From positions 17,501 through 76,189 of the forward strand of contig CAUYUJ010019936.1 in NCBI GenBank assembly GCA_963575745.1: a stretch of DNA of 58,689 nucleotides, read 5' to 3'. The notes below the pieces were generated by a model. That model saw nothing but the letters and a program-made list of their open reading frames with translations. It did no database searches and was not told the origin of the DNA. This DNA comes from Prorocentrum cordatum (lineage: Eukaryota; Sar; Dinophyceae; Prorocentrales; Prorocentraceae). The position numbers and the translations under genes were made by a program. Below, piece by piece: positions 33,967 to 41,200 of this stretch (its first letter is position 1; the number at the start of each line of letters is the position of its first letter).

Positions 33967-35304
33967 TCAGGCGGAGTCCGCCTGAGGGGGCGGCGGGCGA
34001 CAGATCCTGGCCGCCCTCTGCTCGAAGTTGTCTCTGGATGACTCCTCCTCCTTGGGCGACTGCTTGGCTGCGGAGGGAGGCGACTGCGTCGTCGCGTCGG
34101 AGCCCGCTGCCTCGCCGCCCTTGCCTCTCGGAGCTGATCCTGCAGCGGCCGCCCCTGCTGAGCCAGGTTCTTCGGGGCCTGAACCCTGACGCCGCCTCTT
34201 CCCAGCCAGCCGTAGAGCCATGGCTTCCTGCTCCTCCTTGAAGAGTTTGGCCTTCTCTGCCGCCTGCCCGAACATTTGCTTGACGGCGTTGGACAGCTCG
34301 CTCTTGAGGCGGGCGCTGCGATCTGCCAGCTCCGTCTTGTCATTTGCATCCATCTCGTATTCCTCGTCGTCGAACCCAAGGCCAGCAAACGAAAGAGGAA
34401 TTTCCTCGATGGAGCCGTCGAGGATGCCAGCCACACTGATGGGGGCCACTGACGGAGTTGAGTCCTGGCTGATGTCGACCACCTGACGATTGAGCTCAAC
34501 CACCAGCTTGCGGTGCTCAGCCTTCTTCGACTCCATGTCCTCGCAAAGAGATTGGACCCACCGCCTCTGGCTCTCGAGGCCCTCCTCGAGCCGCTCGAAG
34601 TGCAGCACCGCCTTCCCCAGTTTCTGCGCGATGTCCTGCACCTGCTTGTGGGCCTGCGTGACTCTCTGCGACAATGGCGGCACATAGAGCGCCTCCTGCT
34701 GGAGCCGTCGCCGTTCTTGAAGGGTGCGCCTGTGCTTCGCGAGGCTGACCGTATCGCCCAGCTTCTCCAGCGTGGCCACCAGCTGCTCCAGCTCGTGGAA
34801 CTCAAGCTCCACCGAGGGTCCCTCCTGGGCCACCAGGAACTGTGCACCAGGCGCTCGAGGAAGCTTGGCTGGGTCACCGCCTGCTGTTCCCTCAACACGG
34901 CCCCCTTTACCACCTTTGCCGCCGTCACCTTTGCCAGAGTCCTTGCCTTTCTTGCCCTTCTTGCCGCCTTTGCCGTCCTTGCCATCGGCATCCCCGTGCT
35001 GTCTTCGCTGCTCGCTCCAGACCCCAGCGGGTTCGGCAGCGACGGCTGGGCTGATGTCCGAGAGCTTATGGCCGCAGGCTTTGCAGAACTTGCTGCCCTT
35101 GGAGTTCTTCTTGCAGCCGCACTTACTGCACCACGGCCCTCCTCCAGTTTGCCCCACCTGGTGCCAGCCCTCGAGGTCGTCGTCGGAGCCGATGTCTCGC
35201 CATGCCTGCCACTGCTGCTTCTGTTGACCTCCCCAGGGTGGGGACACGAACTTGGTCGGCAGTTTCCACCACGGAGGCCGCATGGCCGCAGGAGCAGGAG
35301 CCAT
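33967..35304 (-). CDS. LINE-1 ORF1 protein: zinc ribbon plus coiled coil
   Basis: The frame is 445 codons from the ATG at 35304 (MAPAPAAMRPPWWKLP); it is open further upstream but without another ATG. CSKCGCKKNSKGSKFCKACG near residue 60 is a four-Cys zinc ribbon. A Lys/Gly-rich segment (GKGGKKGKKGKDSGKGDGGK) follows. Then come long heptad-like helices (FHELEQLVATLEKLGDTV and onward) and an acidic stretch (FDDEEYEMDANDKTELADRS). This is a plausible nucleic-acid-binding, self-assembling ORF1p of a LINE, acting in the RNP. The frame is uninterrupted. Confidence 0.85.
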   Translation of the reverse strand: MAPAPAAMRPPWWKLPTKFVSPPWGGQQKQQWQAWRDIGSDDDLEGWHQVGQTGGGPWCSKCGCKKNSKGSKFCKACGHKLSDISPAVAAEPAGVWSEQRRQHGDADGKDGKGGKKGKKGKDSGKGDGGKGGKGGRVEGTAGGDPAKLPRAPGAQFLVAQEGPSVELEFHELEQLVATLEKLGDTVSLAKHRRTLQERRRLQQEALYVPPLSQRVTQAHKQVQDIAQKLGKAVLHFERLEEGLESQRRWVQSLCEDMESKKAEHRKLVVELNRQVVDISQDSTPSVAPISVAGILDGSIEEIPLSFAGLGFDDEEYEMDANDKTELADRSARLKSELSNAVKQMFGQAAEKAKLFKEEQEAMALRLAGKRRRQGSGPEEPGSAGAAAAGSAPRGKGGEAAGSDATTQSPPSAAKQSPKEEESSRDNFEQRAARICRPPPPQADSA

Positions 35305-35464
35305 GGGGCGAGCACCAGGAGGCAAATCCTGGACGTCGTTACAGGGTACGGTGCTCCTCACGGGAGCTGCTCCGACAGGAGCTCACACAAGTATGTCTGC
35401 AGCCAACCTGGCCGCAGGATCGCGGACGGGGGCGCGCCTCCCCCACGCCAGGTGACTTCAAGCC

Positions 35465-35509
35465 CTTGTGCCAGAAACGGCTACGGACTTGAGCCAAAAT
35501 GGCTACGGA
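35465..35509 (-). other. DinoSL plus degenerate second SL copy in tandem
   Basis: 35488-35509 on the minus strand is an exact dinoflagellate spliced leader, TCCGTAGCCATTTTGG.. followed by CTCAAG, 22 nt with T at the variable first base. Directly downstream, 35465-35487 is a diverged copy: TCCGTAGCCGTTTCTGG.., then CACAAG, with two substitutions and one insertion. Tandem SL relics are the mark of mRNA recycling through reverse transcription in dinoflagellates. Confidence 0.95.
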
Positions 35510-35510
35510 C

Positions 35511-35677
35511 CGGTGGGGGCATTGGAGAAGGAAACCTTCGGTAAGGAATCCAGGGTCTGGAAGCCAGTGGAACTCCAATCTTGGATTGGCAATGGATATC
35601 ACCGCCCTCGTCAGACAAGGAAGCCTTCAGGCTCTGCAGCCTCCAGGGCACATTCCTTATCGACCGCCCCCACCGTA
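35511..35677. mobile_element. MITE-like unit D (right member of the pair, interrupted by LINE-1)
   Basis: The unit starts CGGTGGGGGCATT (the LINE-1 target duplication) and ends CGACCGCCCCCACCGTA. Its interior matches unit E closely. Before the LINE insertion, E and D would have been directly adjacent, head to tail, joined as ..CCCACCGAA|CGGTGGGGG... Confidence 0.8.
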
Positions 35678-36079
35678 GTTCGGGGGCGGCCAAGAGGGAG
35701 GCGTCCAAGAGGGGGGGGTGCAGATCATGGCCGGCGGTATGTGCGCGGCCCGGGCGGGGTGGGTGGGGACGTGAGGAGATGAGAAGAGGCGCCCTGAAAT
35801 CTGGGGAGGTATCATGGCCCTCGCCACGACGTGCCCCCCCCCCTGGCCAGCAACCCCCCCTCCTGGCCGCCCCCGAGTGTTGCGACTCGGCCCCCTCGGG
35901 GCAGGCCTCGAGGGGCCTCGCCACGATGTCCCCCTCCCCCTGGCCAGCACCCCCCTCCTGACCGCCCCGGAGTGTTGCGACTCGGCCCCATCGGGGGCCG
36001 GCCCAGAGGGGCCGAGAGGCCCGAAAGCCCCTGGGATTCTGCCGGAACCGACCGACCCCCCCAGGCGCGCAGCGCCCCT
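35678..36079. repeat. Tandem ~105-bp repeat with CCCCCTGGCCAGCA
   Basis: Two main copies of a unit containing CCTGGCCAGCA, CCCCCTCCTG.CCGCCCC and GAGTGTTGCGACTCGGCCCC. TGTTGCGACTCGGCCCCACG recurs near 37130, so the motif is dispersed. No gene was recognised. Confidence 0.6.
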
Positions 36080-36350
36080 GGAGGAGGAGGAGGAGGAGAG
36101 GAGGAGGAGGAGGAGGAGGAGGAGGAGGAGGAGGAGGAGGCGGAGGAGGAGGAGGAGGAGAGAAGGAGAAGCAGGAGGAGAGGAGGAGGAGGAAGAGGAG
36201 GAGGAGAGGAGGAGGAGGAGGAGGCGGAGGAGGAGGCGGAGGAGGAGGAGGGGAGGAGGAGGAGGGAGGAGGAGGAGGAGGAGGAGGAGGAGGAGGAGGA
36301 GGAGGAGGAGGAGGCAGGAGGAGGAGGAGGAGGAGGAGGAGGAGGAGAGC
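36080..36350. repeat. (GGA)n tract
   Basis: About 270 bp of GGA with GCGGAG and AGAAG interruptions. It lies directly 3' of the stop codon of the minus-strand gene piece at 36365. Confidence 0.95.
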
Positions 36351-36364
36351 GGCAGAGAGGGATG

Positions 36365-37288
36365 CTACGGCAGGTTCGTGTCGTGTAGGTCCCCGCGGTG
36401 GTTCCTGACACCGCGGGGATCTTCAACCTTGAACAATCGGTCCTTCCCGCAACGTCCGATCGTCCAGCGTCGACCGGTTCCGGGTCGCTGGCGGCGTTCA
36501 GCCTCGAACGCCGGCGGCGGGGTCGCCGCATGTCGACACGATGTGGACCTGTAGGGGGAGGGTGGGGTTCATGTCGTTCGGGAGCTCACGAGCGAAGTGA
36601 ACCCCACCCTCCCCCTCAGAAATCGTGGGGGGTAGGGGTAGGGTTCGCACGTGGCCCCCTAACCAGCCGTCTTGTTTTGCCAGCGGCATGCCGTCGCGCA
36701 TGTGCTCCTCGTGGCCGCCGCGTGCGCTGCGCGCCTCGGCGGTCGGCCGTGGCGGCAGCACTCAAATGTGTGAGCCGCGCACCGCCGCGGGGGTGCAGAC
36801 CCCGGGGCTGGCCGGGCGGGCCTCTGAGGCCCTGGGCTCGAGGCGCGCTGGAGCCAGCAGAAGGCTCGAGCGCGACCCCATCGATAGGGGGCCACGTGCG
36901 AACCCTACCCCTACCCCCCACGATTTCCGAGGGGGAGGGTGGGGTTCACTTCGTTCGGGAGCTCCCGAGCGAAGCGAACCCCACCCTCCCCCTCAGAAAT
37001 CGTGGGGGTAGGGGTAGGGTCCGCATCTGGTCTCCTACTCGAGCTCCCCTTGCTGCACGCAGAGCGCACACTCTAAAACGTGTAGCGCAGCGACGCTCAA
37101 GATCCCAGACGCGCGGTCCACGAAACAAACTGTTGCGACTCGGCCCCACGGAGCCACTCGCCAGGGGCCGAAAAGTCCAACCCCGAGCCTCCGGGAGCCG
37201 ACTGGCCCAAGGCTCGAAGCCCGCGAGGGAGACAGCACGAGATAAGACCTGGGCATCGGCAGCCCCCTCGTCTGGCTCACCTGCCTGA
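36365..37288 (-). CDS. Unidentified gene pieces with palindromic introns
   Basis: On the minus strand an acceptor (CTCACCAGTCAG) at 37289 opens AGEPDEGAADAQVLSRAVSL, which continues for about 85 residues to about 37.03 kb. After a palindromic stretch, a second piece ends HMRDGMPLAKQDGW at 36664. A 115-bp GT-AG palindromic intron follows. The last piece starts STSCRHAATPPPAFEAERRQ and ends RNHRGDLHDTNLP with TAG at 36365-36367. The join at 36664/36548 keeps the phase of a split Trp codon. The link between the first and second piece is unresolved, since an in-frame stop lies between. No family is recognised. Confidence 0.45.
36549..36663 (-). other. 115-bp introner-like intron, mostly palindromic
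   Basis: In coding orientation it is GTTAGGGGGCCACGTG... to ...CCCTCCCCCTACAG. The inner part folds: AGGGGGAGGGTGGGGTTC pairs with GAACCCCACCCTCCCCCT around an AGCTC centre, and the ends GTTAGGGGG / CCCCCTACAG pair. The splice sites are canonical GT-AG and sit at the element ends. Confidence 0.6.
36888..37022. repeat. Near-perfect palindrome of about 119 bp with arms shared by the neighbouring intron
   Basis: 36902-37020 is centred on GGGAGCTCCC, with arms AACCCTACCCCTACCCC.. and ..GGGGTAGGGGTAGGGT. Its left arm and the flank TAGGGGGCCACGTGCGAACC occur inverted at about 36623-36661. The two palindromes are therefore copies of one foldback family, arranged head to head around about 230 bp of exon-like DNA. 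Confidence 0.85.
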
Positions 37289-37323
37289 CTGGTGAGACGA
37301 GTGGGCATGACAAATGTTACTGG

Positions 37324-37529
37324 AAGCTTCTAGAGGCCTCCCAAATGGGGTTGGAATAGATGGGGTCGGAAGATCGCGCCGCATCGCCGATGCAACGCCG
37401 GCGATGCGCCGGCGACGTCGGCGTGGAGAGCATCGGGCTCCACAGCGAGCCGCATCGCAGATGCCTCGGCAGTGCGGCGCGATCATTCGACCCCATCTAC
37501 TCGGACCTCATCTTGGAGGCCTAGAGCTT
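37324..37529. mobile_element. Foldback element, about 65-bp inverted repeats
   Basis: AAGCTTCTAGAGGCCTCC at the left pairs with GGAGGCCTAGAGCTT at the right. Pairing continues inward through ATAGATGGGGTCGG.AGATCG and CGCGCCGCATCGCCGATGC with mismatches. It lies in the putative intron upstream of the acceptor at 37289 (minus). Confidence 0.75.
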
Positions 37530-38198
37530 TTGGACGGAGCAACGGGCGACATCTCTTGTCATCGGCCACGCCGCACACGGCGGCGAGTGGCCAGGGCCAA
37601 TCCTGCTGCGCGAGGCGAGCTGCGCGTGGAGCTGGCGGGCGTCCTTGCTCATGACACCTGCTACCCGAGGCTTCTGGACAGAACAACGAGAAGCATTTCC
37701 TCTGCGCGGCCACGCCGCACACGGCGGCGAGTGGCCAGGGCCATCCTGCTGCGGGAGGCGGGATGATGATGATGATGATGAGGAGGAGGAGGAGGAGGAG
37801 GAGGAGGAGGAGGACGAGGAGGAGGAGGAGGAGGACGAGGTGGAGAAGGGGAAGGAGAGGAGGAGGAGGGACGAGGAGGACGAGGAGGAAGAGGAGGAAG
37901 AGGAGGAGAAGGAGGAGGACGAGGAGGAGGGAGAGGGGAAGGAGGGGAGGAGGAGGAGGAGGAGGAAGGAGGAGGAGAGGAGAACGACGAGGGGAGGAGG
38001 AGGAGGAGGAGGAGGAGGAGGAGGAGGAGGAGGAGGGGGAGGGGGAGGGGGGAGGGGGAAGGGGCGGAGGGAAGGGGGAGGGGGAAGGAGGGGGGGGGGG
38101 GGGAGGAGGAGGGGAAGGGGGATGGGGAGGAGGAGGAGGGGGAGGAGGAGGGGGAGGAGAAGGAGGAGCAGGAGGAGCAGGAGGAGGACGAGGAGGAG
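37530..38198. repeat. ~85-bp direct repeat, then (GGA)n tract
   Basis: GGCCACGCCGCACACGGCGG and its neighbourhood occur twice (about 37530-37615 and 37676-37760). A short ATG run leads into about 430 bp of GGA-type repeat (37780-38198), which holds the 3' target copy of LINE-2. Confidence 0.85.
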
Positions 38199-38229
38199 AC
38201 CAGCGTACCCAGAGGTCAGCTCCCCGCGC

Positions 38230-41200
38230 CTAGCACGGCGCCTGAGGCAGCAGGGGCACGCCTCCTGTCGAAGCTGTTGTAGCTGAGGCCGCCGAAGCTG
38301 CGGCACACGATGAACGGCGGATAGCCGTCGAATTTATATCATTTTCATTCAGAGGATGTTGAGAGCGGGAGGGAGCGGGAGCGGATGGCGGCGGGGCAGG
38401 ATTCAAGCGGGGCGCGCAGGCGCCAACGAAGGGCGGGACAGGCGACGAACGCAAAGCGAGGAGGGGAGCAGGGGAGGAGCACGCAGCAGCACCAGCAGCT
38501 CTCAGACGGAGCGAAGGACCGAGAGAGGGAGGAGGCGGCACAGAGAAAAGAACAGGCGCGTGGGGAGACCAGGTCAGGGGGGGAGCAGAGGAAGACAGAG
38601 GGGCGGTCGAAAAGATACTGCGACGGGCAGGCCTGAACGCGTGGGGAGAGGAGCACTGAGCGACGGGGGAGAGAAAAGCGGGCGCCATGGTGTGGGCTTT
38701 TCCAGGCGAGTGCTCAGAGCGGGAAGGGGTCCACGACGCGGATCGCGGGGAGGGAGGAGATAGTCTCAGAGAACTCGGCGTCGCCGAAGATGCACGACCC
38801 GTGGAAACACAAGAGGAAGGAGCCGCCATTCGAGAAGCACATGGGGTAATCGGCGTCGACGGGATGGCCATCAGGGTACGAGGGGAGCGAGAAGAAATCC
38901 CAAGCAATGTCATCGAAGAACATGAAGCCAGTCCTGCCAAGGGCATTGGAGCACAGGGCGCCGAAGGAGCAGCAGCACGTACAGGAGTCGTCGCCAAAAT
39001 ACATCCCAGACGAGAGCGTCGCACGACCAGAGACGGCACAAAGCCAGAGACCTTCCCCTCGCAATTTACTCTAGCCTGCGGCAAAGGGTTCGAGGAACAC
39101 CCCTGCGCAGGACTTTGCGTTCTGACTGCCGTCCACCAGTGAGACCGCTCCTCGCAATTCACTCCAGATGCCTGGGGCGACGGGCTCGAGGAGCACCCGC
39201 CGCCAGGACTTAGCGTTCTAACCTCCCTTGTCGCGACTCCAGGTGACAGCTGCAGCAACTCCTCGCAATTTACTCTGGATGCCTGGACACCTGGGCTCGA
39301 GGAGCACCCATTGCCAGGACTTGGCGTTCTGACCTTATCTGCACTCCACCACCGCGGTGACGGAGGTTCGAGGCCGTCGAGGTCGTCAATGTGTCCGACT
39401 CTGGAGGGCGTCGCTATCAGAGTCGTTGGGGTGCCAGGTATGGAGGGAGTAGAGAGACTGCCGTCATCGTTGTGGACCGTGGGAACAAGCCGCGGTGTGA
39501 GACACGGTGATTGACCATCATTCCTGCCCATGCCAGGTCCAGAGCACCATTCTTCATCAGTGTCGTCGCGGGGCTCGCTGTCCGAGGTCTGGTTCAACGA
39601 GGTGTGTCCATGACTACCAGCGGCCACTCCATCACCGTCATTGGGATCTCCAGGTTGATCGGGATGCAGCCCTTCATCCTCGACGTCGCTGGATGAGGTC
39701 GAAGAGGTCGTCGTGGGTTGCGGTAGGCGGCGGAGGATCAGTGCCTCAGGAGGCTGCCATTTCTTTTGCAGTTGAGCATCAGGTTTGGCCAACCTTAGGT
39801 TTCTGACTGCAGCGCGCGCACTAGATCGAAGGTCATTAGCGGTGACGTACAAACGAAAGCGCATATTGTGGTAAATGTTGAAGGCCACCGCCAAGGTTTC
39901 AACGTGCATGAGGCCAGGGAGCCGAAGCCCCAGGCGGTCAGGAAGGAGCGGATGCATCTCATATCCCAGTGTTTGGTACACAGCTGTCCACAACGGACGG
40001 CATCGCATGTAATGGTACTGTCGATCGGCATGCGCACGGCAACCAAAGATACACGAGCGGGGGCCTCCAGCATACTTTATGCGCGAAGAGGTAAGCCATC
40101 CAGAGCAGTAAGTTTTAATGACAGGCATGGCCCAGCTCATGGGAACCAGCGAGAGGAGTCTACCAATCTCTGTCCACGCCACACGATCAAGAAACGGCTC
40201 CCATTCATGTACATATTTCAGAAGACGTCGCTGCACCAACGAAGCAAGTGGGAAGGGCGTCACGAGCATCTCCCGAAGAGCACGTGTGGCTGCACGTTGG
40301 GGCTTGGGCTTCCTGTCGGTGACCTGGAGCTCCTGGGCGATAGCTTGCACGCACCTGTCATTGATCTCGGCAGGGTAAGCCGCCTCTCTGCCTGGCTGGA
40401 GAACCGATGCATATCCCAACAAGAACGACGGGGATTGCCAGTGCGTGCCAATATGGTCAAGTGCATCTTCACGTGCTCGAATCGCCGCCAGTGGTGCATC
40501 ATCGTATCGGCCCTCCATGAGTGAATATCTCCATTCAGACTCAAGTTGTCTGAAGCGATCAAGAATGGTAGTGTGGTTAGAGAACGTGACTAGGGCAGCT
40601 CGAGCATAGGCAGCAGCGCACGAGTGAAGCAGCAGGGGGACATGAGGGCCACCCCATTCGCCAAGTTGGGCCCAGCCAGCCGTAGTGAGCATACCAAGGG
40701 GGGCTCTGAAAACCTGCGCGAGAATCCCCAGTTCCAGAGCAGCGTGTCGTTGAGGGAGCGGAACAAATTGGGCCACATAGGAGACCACTGAGAACACCCT
40801 GGACGAGTACAGTACACCGTTGATACTAGCGGGGGCAGCCCCAGACCCAAGCAGACGGGCCCGTAATTTGAGCTTCTGCAGCGGTGCGAGCCACTGCATG
40901 TCAACTGTGACGGCGGGGCCCAGCAGGAGGCCCAAGTAGAGGACGTGGGAGGCCACTTCGAAGGCGCGCCAGGCAGGGACGAGGCGCTCCACGAGAGACA
41001 TAGTGTGGATCTGGAGGGACTCGGTGAACTCCCCCTTGAGCGGGACGATTTTGCACTTCAGGGGCTTAAGCTTCAGCCCTGTGAGACACTCCGTGACCGC
41101 CATCACATCATACAGCACATTGAGGTGCCTTGCTTCATACACCACCGCTCCTATCTCATCAGCACACGCCCGAGCAATACCATATCCAGGAGTCTCCAGA

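Larger units (their letters stand above)
27404..35510 (-). mobile_element. LINE-1: full-length non-LTR retrotransposon with spliced leader
   Basis: An 8.1-kb element on the minus strand. In order it has DinoSL at the very 5' end, a short leader, ORF1 (zinc ribbon and coiled coil), ORF2 (EEP endonuclease, reverse transcriptase, RNase H, Cys/His-rich tail, Ala-rich tail), a short 3' region and nine A residues (27404-27412 as T on plus). It is flanked by a 12-13 bp target duplication. Between the upstream target copy and the SL there is one extra G (35510), as expected if reverse transcription copied the cap. It interrupts unit D of a MITE-like tandem pair. Ends are intact but ORF2 is not. Confidence 0.93.

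Noticed and set aside
28000-35500. Many plus-strand frames across LINE-1 and LINE-2
   Set aside because: They are antisense shadows of GC-rich minus-strand ORFs that carry recognisable EEP, RT and RNase H motifs.
36620-37022. TAGGGGTAGGGT as telomere-like repeat
   Set aside because: Only a few units occur, they lie inside palindromic arms, and they do not match the TTTAGGG array form.
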